64,000 nt of DNA, from positions 654,789 through 718,788 of the forward strand of contig KB906736.1 of the NCBI GenBank assembly GCA_000381585.1, written 5' to 3'. Position 1 is the stretch's first letter; each line of letters starts with the position of its first letter. The notes beneath the pieces were generated by a model. The model had not been told where the DNA came from and made no database searches. It saw nothing but the letters and a program-made list of their open reading frames with translations. Below, piece after piece: positions 45,997 to 54,860 of this stretch. The stretch comes from Acidobacteriaceae bacterium KBS 83 (GTDB taxonomy: Bacteria; Acidobacteriota; Terriglobia; Terriglobales; Acidobacteriaceae). A program made the translations under genes and the position numbers.

Positions 45997-48900
45997 TTAT
46001 TTGATCCCAGCAATCCCAGGTTGCAGCCAAGAAAAGATGCCTTGGGTCAGACTGGGGAATTGTGCCGCAAGCAAACCCACCAGCGGGCCTGCGCCAAAGC
46101 CGAAGATCTTCACCCAGAATTCGCCGCTCAACTCACCCGGTGCGCCCCCCGTTATGTAGCTTAGGATCTCGTCGCGCTCCATGCCCGCATACACTACGGC
46201 CACGGCCGTAAATACCCCAACCAAAAGAACAAAATATGCGAGTACGATGGTCGGTCGAGAGCCCAGCGGGTAGACCGAAATCGCTCCGCCCAATGTCAGG
46301 AACAGCGCAGCAATGGATAAAGCCATCATTCGCATGCGATTCAGGATCTTTTTGATGAAGGCGAGATAAACATCGCAGACAAACTCCTCGGCGGTAAGAA
46401 GAAGGGGAGACTCGTTCGGCTTGGGGACGACTGGAGCGCCTGTTACGTGAGCCGCCGTTTCGGCCGCAGGTCTCGGCGGCTCCTGCTCCTCTATATCGAG
46501 CGAACTGGTTTCGATCTCCCACTCTCGCAGAAGGACGAAGTTGTAGACGTCCTCCGTAGCAACACGAATGGCGCGGCAGGCGGCTTTCATGAGCTGTCGA
46601 TTGGCAAACGTATCTTCCAGAGGATTGTCGTGGTCGAGAAGCTCGGAGGTAAGCTGGTAAGCCTTGTCCACCGTATTCTTGTATTGTGTCTTGTCGGTAG
46701 TACGCAGGGTACGCTTGTCATTGAGCAGCAAAATGCGGAGACGCCGCAACGCCTCGTGCATGTCTGCCAAGGACCGGATCTGTTCAGCGCGCGCCCCTTC
46801 ACCCAAGGCCCAAATGGATGACGCGGGCATGTCGTGTAATGCCTTGAACGTGCGGCGCAGGCGAAGCTGAGCGAGTGCGACTAACATGCAGCGTAGTAAA
46901 CGCCACGTCTCGTGAAAGCTCACGGTTTCGACCAGGATCAGTGCGACCGGGATCACCAGGTAGATGGAGAAGACCCGACTGAAGAAACGGCTTTCGAGAG
47001 TGAAATTGGAAGCATTCTCCCACCACAACGTGAGGACAACCGCTACCACGATCACTACCAGGACGACCACCGAGCCCTGGAGGGAAGTCGCAGCTTTTTG
47101 AATGGCAGCTCCCATCGTTGCGCTGACACGGCGGTATGCATACGGAATCTGTCCTGCTTCTCCGCAGAAATGCGCGTGCTGTCTGGATGCAGGAACGGAT
47201 GCAGGAAGACACATGGGACCGAGCGCCAGCAATCGTATGCCGCGCAGACTCAAGGCCACCCAAATGTATTGTCCGGAAAGCAGAAATAGAAATGGCAGCA
47301 CGGGTGAAATCCCGCTTCCTAAGTGGACGCTGCGGTAGATCAGGCTGAAGTGGTCCTCGCTGTAAGCTGGACTCCGGAGCAGCAAAGCAAGGGGAGCCAG
47401 CAGTAGTAGCAACGCGGTAATGAACCAGACTGAAGAGAGCCGCAAGAAGTGTTTGCGAGCCGTGGGCGCCGGATCTTCGCGCTGTACCTCCATATCGCGG
47501 AGCGCCAGTGAGGCGGAGACTACGACAATGGCGGCAATCAGGAAAACGGTGAACAGTACGAGGCTTCTTGATCCGTAGTACAACCTCCAGTAGCTGTAAT
47601 TGCGCCACGCACCTGCGATGATGAGGAAGCCGGTTCCCAGCAGAATGGCATTCGCAAAACCAAATAATGCGTTCTGACGCGCTCCCCATGTCAATCGCAT
47701 GGGATGGAATAAAGGGCGTAACCCGGCCGGGATACCGGATGCGCGACTGCTGAAGGTCCACAGCCCGATCGTGTGATACAAAATCAGCCCCCCCAGGACC
47801 CACATATAGATCAGCCACAATCGCGGCAAGTGGTTGGGTCGCCAGTCAATCATCGAACGATAAATAGTCTGGCCCTTCAGACCGTGCCCGGCGGGAGGCG
47901 TCTTTAGCGTAGCCATCGTACTGATTGGCGCATGCACATCGTCCTTACCCCCAAGTACAGTGCCCTTGCCGGACGGCAAACAAGGATCCCCGTGCGTGCC
48001 TTGCGGATCTTGCAACAGTGCTATCGGCCAGTTTCCGTCCACACCGATGGCCGCCAACCAGGTAGGCGGGCTAGTAGAGGACGGAATTGGTTCGCACGCG
48101 TGCTGCCAGAATGGGTCGGCATACTCTGGAATATTCTCTTTGAATTGGTTGAAATGAGCCGCGGTTGGAACATCGTCAGTCAGGCTGTGGCTGTATGTGA
48201 TGCCTTCCAAGGTCTGGGGATTCTGATCCAGCAAAAAGCGGGCAGCGATGTATGTGCCTTCCATTACATCGGTTGCAAAGACGCGGTGCGGATCTCTTAC
48301 GTCAGCCGCAAAGACGCGGTGCGGATCTCTCTGCGCATTTGACAACCGGGCCCAGTGCTGCTGGCGTGGAATGAGAGGGAAGTTGGAGATCATCATAGTT
48401 CCGCGGAACTCCGATGTGTCCACTTCGCGGCGGAACAGATCCTCACTGCCGATGGTGATGATTTGTCCTTCCGGATAAGTGCGGCGGAAGAAACGGGTCA
48501 GGAATAAGTCATCCAGCGTGTTCGTGCATCGCAGCACCAGATACCTTGTATGGTGTGCACGTAGAAAGCTGACCAGTTCAAATAGTTCGGCCTCCTGGTC
48601 GAGGGCAGTCTGTTGCCCGCTATAAGACCGGATCGTATCCGCATCTTCGCTGGTGCTGTCTGCCAGAGTAGATCGCAATGCCGTGTGATACGACGAGGCA
48701 TCGCCTCCTAGGCGCGCCGAGGCACCCAAGAGAGACTGCTCCTGATAGGCGGTCCGAAGTTCAGAGATATCGCGGGGGTAGAACAGATCCACCGGAGTAC
48801 CTGACGACAGCTCAGATAAATAGTTGCATGGGTCCGTATTCGCGTCGCTCCCCCGGTTATCGAAAGGTAACTCGCTGCCGCCATAGGCTGTTTCGTCTTC

Positions 48901-49899
48901 AGAGATGATGGCAACATCACTCGCGTGTTCTCCCCGCAATTCCAGGTAGTGCATTAAGCGGTAGAGCTTGCGTTCATCATTTTCTCCGAAGACTGCAAAC
49001 GTCATGGTGGCCTTGCGTAACTGCGACGCCTCGTTCTTCTCGAACTCATGGATCAGCTTGCAACTGGCAACCGCCCCGCCCAAGATGATTACGTGGTTAA
49101 AAGTGCGGATGCGTTCGGACTTCAGCACCTCCTCCAGAGAGGCGAGAGAACCGGAGAACGTCGGACCGAGTATGCGCAGATTGCTGATTGAACCGGAAAT
49201 GATATTCCCGTCAGATGGCGCGTCGCACAGGTTGGCGCCCTCTTCGGCCTGCATCCGCCGCTGGATCAGTGAAATGGCGCAATTCCACTCCGATTGATTG
49301 ATCCCTGCGGTAGGTTGCTCGCCAACGACCAGCACCACGAGTCCCGTGGCGTACTCATCCTTCTTACTGAGCGCGTTTCGGAATAGAAGCAGACCCGGGC
49401 AACCTTCGCGTGCCGCGACAGCCTTCTTCTCTTGTGTCTGATCCATTCGTAAGGGGAAACTGGATGGGTGTAATTGCCAAGGCAACCATGAAGAATCGAA
49501 GTCGAAGGACTCATCCTGCGCACCGGCCCGCACTGCGTCCATGGCGCGATCAAAAACAAGACTCAGGTGAGTGTGAACCGGGTCTGGCGCCAAGGCGATG
49601 GCAAAATTGAGCTTCAATCCCTGCCCAATGTCCTCGCGAACGAACTTCTGCCAGACTGCGAAGGCGTCACCGTCATTATCGGTTCCCTTGGTGCTGCTGG
49701 ACGATCGCACATACGCCTTGCACTGTATGATTTCTTTGCTCTTTTCCGTTGGCGAGAACTGTTCCGCCTGCTTCGGAGCAGTCGTCGAGACCACCGGTGG
49801 TATCGGAGATGGGGGCTCCGGCGGAGCAGCGCTATACCGCCCCACGGCAAGAGCAGCCGCGGCAGCCGTAATTACGACTACGCTGGTTCCTCGCCGCAT
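45997..49899 (-). CDS. 1300-residue membrane protein of unknown family
   Basis: The start is taken at ATG 49899 (AGGTGA upstream), giving about 1300 residues: an N-terminal signal anchor; a periplasmic part of about 660 residues whose HVIILGGAVASCKLI and GQIITIGSEDLFRREV resemble the Rossmann-like lobes of type 1 periplasmic-binding proteins; a cluster of membrane helices from about residue 690 to 1005; a cytoplasmic helical segment (~1006-1156); and two C-terminal helices. An 11-residue unit RDPHRVFA[AT]DV is tandemly duplicated near residues 525-545. I know no such protein; it may be a receptor or sensor, by layout only. Confidence 0.7.
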   Translation of the reverse strand: MRRGTSVVVITAAAAALAVGRYSAAPPEPPSPIPPVVSTTAPKQAEQFSPTEKSKEIIQCKAYVRSSSSTKGTDNDGDAFAVWQKFVREDIGQGLKLNFAIALAPDPVHTHLSLVFDRAMDAVRAGAQDESFDFDSSWLPWQLHPSSFPLRMDQTQEKKAVAAREGCPGLLLFRNALSKKDEYATGLVVLVVGEQPTAGINQSEWNCAISLIQRRMQAEEGANLCDAPSDGNIISGSISNLRILGPTFSGSLASLEEVLKSERIRTFNHVIILGGAVASCKLIHEFEKNEASQLRKATMTFAVFGENDERKLYRLMHYLELRGEHASDVAIISEDETAYGGSELPFDNRGSDANTDPCNYLSELSSGTPVDLFYPRDISELRTAYQEQSLLGASARLGGDASSYHTALRSTLADSTSEDADTIRSYSGQQTALDQEAELFELVSFLRAHHTRYLVLRCTNTLDDLFLTRFFRRTYPEGQIITIGSEDLFRREVDTSEFRGTMMISNFPLIPRQQHWARLSNAQRDPHRVFAADVRDPHRVFATDVMEGTYIAARFLLDQNPQTLEGITYSHSLTDDVPTAAHFNQFKENIPEYADPFWQHACEPIPSSTSPPTWLAAIGVDGNWPIALLQDPQGTHGDPCLPSGKGTVLGGKDDVHAPISTMATLKTPPAGHGLKGQTIYRSMIDWRPNHLPRLWLIYMWVLGGLILYHTIGLWTFSSRASGIPAGLRPLFHPMRLTWGARQNALFGFANAILLGTGFLIIAGAWRNYSYWRLYYGSRSLVLFTVFLIAAIVVVSASLALRDMEVQREDPAPTARKHFLRLSSVWFITALLLLLAPLALLLRSPAYSEDHFSLIYRSVHLGSGISPVLPFLFLLSGQYIWVALSLRGIRLLALGPMCLPASVPASRQHAHFCGEAGQIPYAYRRVSATMGAAIQKAATSLQGSVVVLVVIVVAVVLTLWWENASNFTLESRFFSRVFSIYLVIPVALILVETVSFHETWRLLRCMLVALAQLRLRRTFKALHDMPASSIWALGEGARAEQIRSLADMHEALRRLRILLLNDKRTLRTTDKTQYKNTVDKAYQLTSELLDHDNPLEDTFANRQLMKAACRAIRVATEDVYNFVLLREWEIETSSLDIEEQEPPRPAAETAAHVTGAPVVPKPNESPLLLTAEEFVCDVYLAFIKKILNRMRMMALSIAALFLTLGGAISVYPLGSRPTIVLAYFVLLVGVFTAVAVVYAGMERDEILSYITGGAPGELSGEFWVKIFGFGAGPLVGLLAAQFPSLTQGIFSWLQPGIAGIK
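48275..48330. repeat. 33-bp in-frame tandem duplication
   Basis: A 23-bp identical block occurs at 48275-48297 and 48308-48330 (period 33 bp, 11 codons) inside the large membrane-protein gene. Near-identity implies a recent duplication. Confidence 0.85.
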
Positions 49900-51215
49900 G
49901 AGATCACCTGCAAGGCACTCGGACCCGGACGTTGCGGGCGTTCCAGGGTGCAGAGCGCGAGATTGATTCCCTGGGCCGATTTCCACGGCACTGCCTCACC
50001 GGGTAGCCGTGGCTGTGACGAATTAGTGTCGTGGGGGATAAGCCAGAGACGATAGCAAACGCTAAGGTGGCTTGGCAAGATGAATGTAACCGAAAAGAAG
50101 TCAGAAGCTAGTGCGACGGTGGCACTGCGGCATTGTGTCCCGAGGCATTCTGGTAGCCGTAAGTGCCGTAGACGGCGCGAGCACGTACGGGCTCGTCTCG
50201 ATACGAAGCTTTGAACGGCGGACTCCTGGTGGATATTGAGGTTGCGTGCTCCCGTCTTGCGGCCGCGCAGGGCTGCCGCCAAGCGGAAGTAGCATGAGCG
50301 CAATCTCTGAATCCTCACGGATAGCCTCCCAATCCTGTAATCGACATGTGCGAGAGAGCGGAAGAGCCATATAGGTAGTGAGGGGGAAGCGCGAAATGTT
50401 TCAACAAAAGATCAAAATGCCGCATTCCCCTCCGCGTGCTCTTCGTGACTGAGCTCGGGGATTTGCAGAATAATTCGGGACGGATTCGCTTCAAAGGAAA
50501 GTTCGGTCAGTCCACCCAAGCTCGTGATTACACGCGGGCTTCCGAAAGCAGACAGATTCGCCTCCGCGGGAGTGGATAGGTCGAGAACAACCAAGGATTG
50601 TCCTGCATGATAGTGAGACTCTGGGGAAAATTCTAGCTTTAGGAAAATCGTGGACCGGCGAGACGTTGGGCGGGCTGGCTTACCTTTGGATTCCGATCTT
50701 CCCGACTCCAGCGCTCAAGGTTCCCTAATGGACGCTCTCATAAAATCTAAACCGCTTCTACGCTGTGCCATATGCTGCTAATCCAGCCATTTCTTTTTCT
50801 AGCCTCTAAGCAATCTCTCGCGTACATACTTCCCAACCGGTGCCGTCAGCTCGGCTTGATCTCGGCCGTTTTGTAACAGGGACAGTGCAACCGAAGCGGT
50901 CCCAGCGCATACCCGCCCGCACTCAACGTTGTCAATCCGCGACGAAGATGCTGAGGTCATATAGTTCACCTTTTTTTCTTTCCGCAGGCTCGTCTGACGT
51001 ATAAATAGGGACTCGGTCAATCTGAGCGGGTCTACTCGGTCAATCTGAGCGGGTCTACTCGGTCAATCTGTGCGGCACATTCTTGAATTGGGCTAAGGTC
51101 TCGGCCTAACGGTCACCAACGTGAACGGTGGGGTTGCCGACAGCTTAGTCTCACCGAAGGCGACCCCGCTACCAAGTGTTGATAGCGGCTGAATCGTCAA
51201 GTCTGGCCGATCGCC
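49900..51215. other. 1.3-kb region without a confident gene
   Basis: No frame here is convincing. The minus-strand frame that opens near 50700 and ends at 50412 reads like the C-terminal part of a beta-sandwich protein (GQSLVVLDLSTPAEANLS, then GGLTELSFEANPSRIILQI) and may be a gene remnant. A frame at 50101-50370 minus is weaker. The tandem repeat at 51012-51072 is listed separately. Confidence 0.5.
51012..51072. repeat. 23-bp tandem repeat upstream of the sigma-54 activator gene
   Basis: The unit CTCGGTCAATCTGAGCGGGT + CTA is present twice without change (51012-51034, 51035-51057) and a third time partially (from 51058). It lies 144-204 bp before the activator start, so it could be regulatory. 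No palindrome is present. Confidence 0.8.
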
Positions 51216-52571
51216 GTGGCGACAGCATTGTTGCATTTCCATGACGGTGTATCGAACGCCGAGGCCGAGATCCGAGGCGCTCTGGAGAAAGCTGGAGTAG
51301 AAGTTTGCGCCCAAGCTGCTCCGCAGAACCGTTGTCCAACTATTATCTTTTTCTCTGAATTCAGCGACGGTCTCCTCGCGGCCGTGCGAGAGCGGACTCG
51401 CGAGGCGCCCGGCTTAGTACTGACTGTAGCCATGGCCGGGTGTTCGATCCGCCCTGCCGAGAGCTGGCGGCTGTTGCACGCGGGGGCCGCGGATATAGTG
51501 CCATGGGACTGCGGTGAACCGGGCGTTAGCCAAATCAAGGCTCGTCTGGAGCGATGGGCGGCGCTCGATCAACTATGTAACTCCCGTGCGGTTCGCAACA
51601 CGCTGGTTGGTGAGAGTCCGGTTTGGAGTCGGCTTGTGAGACAGATCGTGGAAGCGGCGCGGTTCACGCGAACGCCCATCCTTCTGATGGGGGAAAGCGG
51701 TACTGGCAAGGAACTGCTGGCGCACGTGGTTCATGCCATGGGATCGAGCGGCAACCACGGGCTCGTCACCGTAGATTGCACTACGATCGTGCCCGAACTG
51801 GCAGGTAGCGAATTGTTCGGCCACGAAAAAGGCGCGTTCACAGGCTCAGTCGGCTCACGCGAAGGAGCGTTCGCGCTGGCGCACGGAGGAGTGCTTTTCC
51901 TCGACGAAGTGGGTGAATTGCCGCCGGCGCTCCAATCCCAGTTGCTCCGCGTCGTTCAGGAAGGAACATATAAACGCGTGGGTGGGAATGTTTGGCAAAC
52001 TACAGAATTTCGTCTTGTCTGCGCAACCAACCGCGATCTGAAAGACCTGGTGGCTCGCGGCGACTTCCGGCTGGACCTCTACTATCGCATCGCGGGATGG
52101 GTCTTTCACACTCCTCCGCTCCGCGACCGCCGGGAAGATATTCTTCCGCTGGCAAATCACTTTCTGCGCGTCTTTCAGAATGAGGATGGAGCGTCTGAAC
52201 TCGACGCGACCGTTCGACATTATCTCGTCACCCGCGAATATCCCGGAAACATCCGCGACCTCAGGCAGCTACTACAGCGCATCGCACAACGGCACGTGGG
52301 CGCCGGGCCGGTGACGCCCGGCGACATCCCCGAAGAGGACCGGCCCAGCGAAGGCGATGTTCCCGCCCACTGGGAAACCGCACAACTCGACCAGGCAATC
52401 GAACAGGCGATCGACATGGGTACGGGCTTGCGAGGCATCGCACAGGCTACCACGGACGCGGCAATCCGGATTGCGGTGCAATCGGAAAAAGGAAACCTAC
52501 AAAAGGCCGCCAAACGTCTCGGAGTGACCGATCGTGCGTTGCAGATGCGAAAGGCGTCCGGAAAGTTTTAA
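51216..52571 (+). CDS. sigma-54-dependent enhancer-binding activator (NtrC-like)
   Basis: This 451-residue protein has a diverged N-terminal receiver-like domain (residues ~1-120), lacking a clear phospho-Asp pocket, and an AAA+ domain. The AAA+ part has Walker A GESGTGKE (159-166), the sigma-54 contact loop GAFTGS (206-211), Walker B GGVLFLDE (224-231) and the arginine-finger region FRLDLYYRIAG. It ends with a Fis-type helix-turn-helix (NLQKAAKRLGVTDRALQMRK). It starts with GTG 51216. It ends five bases from the convergent operon, whose promoter shows sigma-54 and candidate upstream binding sites. Confidence 0.93.
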   Translation: MATALLHFHDGVSNAEAEIRGALEKAGVEVCAQAAPQNRCPTIIFFSEFSDGLLAAVRERTREAPGLVLTVAMAGCSIRPAESWRLLHAGAADIVPWDCGEPGVSQIKARLERWAALDQLCNSRAVRNTLVGESPVWSRLVRQIVEAARFTRTPILLMGESGTGKELLAHVVHAMGSSGNHGLVTVDCTTIVPELAGSELFGHEKGAFTGSVGSREGAFALAHGGVLFLDEVGELPPALQSQLLRVVQEGTYKRVGGNVWQTTEFRLVCATNRDLKDLVARGDFRLDLYYRIAGWVFHTPPLRDRREDILPLANHFLRVFQNEDGASELDATVRHYLVTREYPGNIRDLRQLLQRIAQRHVGAGPVTPGDIPEEDRPSEGDVPAHWETAQLDQAIEQAIDMGTGLRGIAQATTDAAIRIAVQSEKGNLQKAAKRLGVTDRALQMRKASGKF

Positions 52572-52576
52572 CGGTC

Positions 52577-53755
52577 TTAGATCGGATGGGCTGCGTCGAA
52601 TTTGACGGGACCGGCGCCATGCCTGGTGATCTCAACCGAACCCTTCGGACCAAATACAACCGTTTCAATGCTCTTGTTGCCCAAGCCCGCCGTCCCAGCC
52701 CTTTTGATGAGGTGTTGCTCGATAACTTTGAGCACCCCATAGATGCCTGGCGACTGTTTGAATGGTTGCGACGATCCCTGTTTCCGGCGCTCCACGGCGC
52801 ACGCTTTCATTTTTTCGGTGTCCACCGCGATCCAAGACACCTCGCGGTTCGCCAGCACCGAGGTGGGTAAGTTGAAATCCCGAAAGACTTTGAAGCGCTG
52901 CCGAAACCGCTCATGCAGAGTCGTTTCGGCAACTCCGACATACCAGGGTTTGCGTTGGACATAAATAATGTACAACCCCGGCTGTTTGGGGAGCTGTTTG
53001 GAGAGCGTCGGCTCTGTCATTGCTACCCGACTGTGCGCCTGAAGCAGTTGAACATCGCACGGTGCGCTCACCCGGAATTCCTGTTCAAGCCCTATTCCCT
53101 GCTCCAATTCTGATTCCATCTCGCCTCCGCCCTCCCCGGCCGCACCACCCGCGGGCGGGGCCGGTGCGTCTTCTGGCCCTGTAGGAGCTTCGGGGGACGC
53201 GGGGGGCGGAACGCCAGCACGCCCCGGGCCTTCAGGACCCGCAGGAGACGAACAGCCGGACTGAATTGCCGAGACCGTACCCTCGTCGAGCAGACCTGTA
53301 ACCGCCATACCGGATTTCGTCTGAAATATGCGGATCGCCCGGCGTGTGCCCGGTCCCATGATGCCGTTTTGCGGTACCCATGACCCAACGAGCTGCCCTA
53401 GGCAGCTCTGCATGGAGGCAACGAAATCAGAGCTGCCCATACTGATGGGACCGAAACCAGAAGACCCGGCCCAGGGGTATCTCCACGAGGAATGCCCGAA
53501 ACGCCCGCGAAAATCCCCGGATCCCAAGTGCCGTCGGCCGGAGCTGCCCGAGCCCTGCGTGGCAAACTGACTAGCGATCGGGCCGCGGAGACCCCTGCCA
53601 AACGCGCCTGCGCCCCTCGCAAACGACTGTGGCCGTGCGGAGAGCCCGCGCATTCCGGACGCGCTACGTCCCCCGCGAGGCTGAATCAGGTATTCACTTT
53701 CCGACTCCAGTTCACCCCCGGTTTCAAATGATTCGGCTTCGAAATTCGAGTTCAT
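52577..53755 (-). CDS. peptidoglycan-binding domain + GIY-YIG domain protein
   Basis: This 392-residue protein has three parts. An N-terminal acidic stretch (FEAESFETGGELESESE) is followed by a Gly/Arg-rich linker. Residues ~111-168 are a PG_binding_1 fold (SCLGQLVGSWVPQNGIMGPG, then AIRIFQTKSGMAVTGLLDEG). Residues ~255-350 are GIY-YIG-like: GLY at 260-262, YVG at 272-274, ERFRQRF at 282-288 and E346 as candidate metal ligand. Such a pair suggests an envelope-targeted protein carrying a nuclease-like fold. It starts at ATG 53755 (AGGAGAG) and overlaps the PLP-enzyme gene by 32 bp. It is the last gene of the operon. Confidence 0.8.
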   Translation of the reverse strand: MNSNFEAESFETGGELESESEYLIQPRGGRSASGMRGLSARPQSFARGAGAFGRGLRGPIASQFATQGSGSSGRRHLGSGDFRGRFGHSSWRYPWAGSSGFGPISMGSSDFVASMQSCLGQLVGSWVPQNGIMGPGTRRAIRIFQTKSGMAVTGLLDEGTVSAIQSGCSSPAGPEGPGRAGVPPPASPEAPTGPEDAPAPPAGGAAGEGGGEMESELEQGIGLEQEFRVSAPCDVQLLQAHSRVAMTEPTLSKQLPKQPGLYIIYVQRKPWYVGVAETTLHERFRQRFKVFRDFNLPTSVLANREVSWIAVDTEKMKACAVERRKQGSSQPFKQSPGIYGVLKVIEQHLIKRAGTAGLGNKSIETVVFGPKGSVEITRHGAGPVKFDAAHPI

Positions 53756-54860
53756 GTCCGTCTCTCCTTTGTCTCCACTCTCTCCATAGATCCGGAGACG
53801 AGCTCCGGAGCGCATTAGCCAATGACGCGAGCGCCCGGCGTATATCCTGCGGCGTATGGCGCGCGGTGATCACGAAACTGATCCTCGCCTTCCACGGGTT
53901 GCGGCCGTTGTGCAGCACGGTCTTAACACCGCGTGAGAGCAAGAGGCCGTGCAACTCCTCCGCCGCGTTTTCGGGCACAAGCAGCGTCTGTACCGGAAAC
54001 AGATCGCTAGTTCCGACCAGATCCAAACGGCGCAAACCCTGCTTCAAAAGAGCGACCAGCCCGGCCAGCCGCATACGATTCGCATCCCCGCAGCTTCGGT
54101 TCATATGAAGCGCACACAACGCGGCAACGATTACCGCCTGCGATGGCGGACTGCAATGCACTCGTGTCGCGCTTTCGCGCTCGAACCCGGCGACCAGATC
54201 TTCGGATCCGGCCAGCACCGCCACCGGAGCGCCGAACGCCTTCGCCAGCGAGCTGATCACCACGACCCGATCGTCTTCGATTCCGGCGCGACGAAGTGAA
54301 CCGCCTCCGCCACGCCCGTACGGCGCACCCTGGTCCGGCGAGCGGCCGAGGATACCGAGCGCCTGCGTATCGTCCACTACCACCATCCCTCCTTGTGCTT
54401 TCACGAAATCGACGTACCGGGCAAGAGGCGCAGTTTTCCCAACGCCCGGCACGTATCCATCCGTTACGACAACCGGTCGATGCATTTGTTGCGCACGACA
54501 TATCAAATTTTGCCAGTCGCCAGCCTTGAACGAGTGGACCGGCATTCCGCGCGCGGCCGCCCGATCGACGCCCCATTTGGAAATGGGGTACGAGTCTTTG
54601 TCCACGAGTGCACTCATACCGCGCCGCGCTAACATTTCAAACAGATCCCAGAACGCGTGCAGAGTGGAGGGCGCGAGCACGGCGCGCCTGCACCCGATCA
54701 ACTCTGCCAGCTCGCTTTGCACATCACCAGTCAGCGGAGGATCCTCCAGTGCGGCGGGCTTGCCGAGCGTCAGTCGCGTCCACTCCGGCAAGTCACGCCA
54801 CGCATGATCGAACCCCAAGTACAGAGCCGAGGTAAAGTCGAGCACGCTCGCTTCTCTCAC
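53724..54860 (-). CDS. AONS-fold PLP-dependent enzyme with altered active site
   Basis: This 378-residue protein has the alpha-oxoamine-synthase/aspartate-aminotransferase fold: TGDVQSELAELIGCRRAVLAPS at the N-terminal lobe, VVVDDTQALGILG with the pyridine-binding Asp, and ISSLAKAFGAPVAVLAG with K207 as Schiff-base Lys. The usual ring-stacking His (N-H-A-S) is replaced by a Tyr-Pro-Ile-Ser segment near residue 91, and VDDTQ replaces the family's V-D-D/E-A-H. This argues against a standard 8-amino-7-oxononanoate synthase. It starts with GTG 54860 overlapping the upstream stop (GTGA). Confidence 0.82.
   Translation of the reverse strand: MREASVLDFTSALYLGFDHAWRDLPEWTRLTLGKPAALEDPPLTGDVQSELAELIGCRRAVLAPSTLHAFWDLFEMLARRGMSALVDKDSYPISKWGVDRAAARGMPVHSFKAGDWQNLICRAQQMHRPVVVTDGYVPGVGKTAPLARYVDFVKAQGGMVVVDDTQALGILGRSPDQGAPYGRGGGGSLRRAGIEDDRVVVISSLAKAFGAPVAVLAGSEDLVAGFERESATRVHCSPPSQAVIVAALCALHMNRSCGDANRMRLAGLVALLKQGLRRLDLVGTSDLFPVQTLLVPENAAEELHGLLLSRGVKTVLHNGRNPWKARISFVITARHTPQDIRRALASLANALRSSSPDLWREWRQRRDGHELEFRSRII

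Noticed and set aside
51012-51072. CRISPR array
   Set aside because: The units are direct tandem copies with no spacers, and no cas genes are near.
51058-51090. Sigma-54 promoter for the activator gene itself
   Set aside because: GGCAC is followed by TTGAA at one-base-short spacing and lacks the essential GC, so it does not fit the -24/-12 rule.
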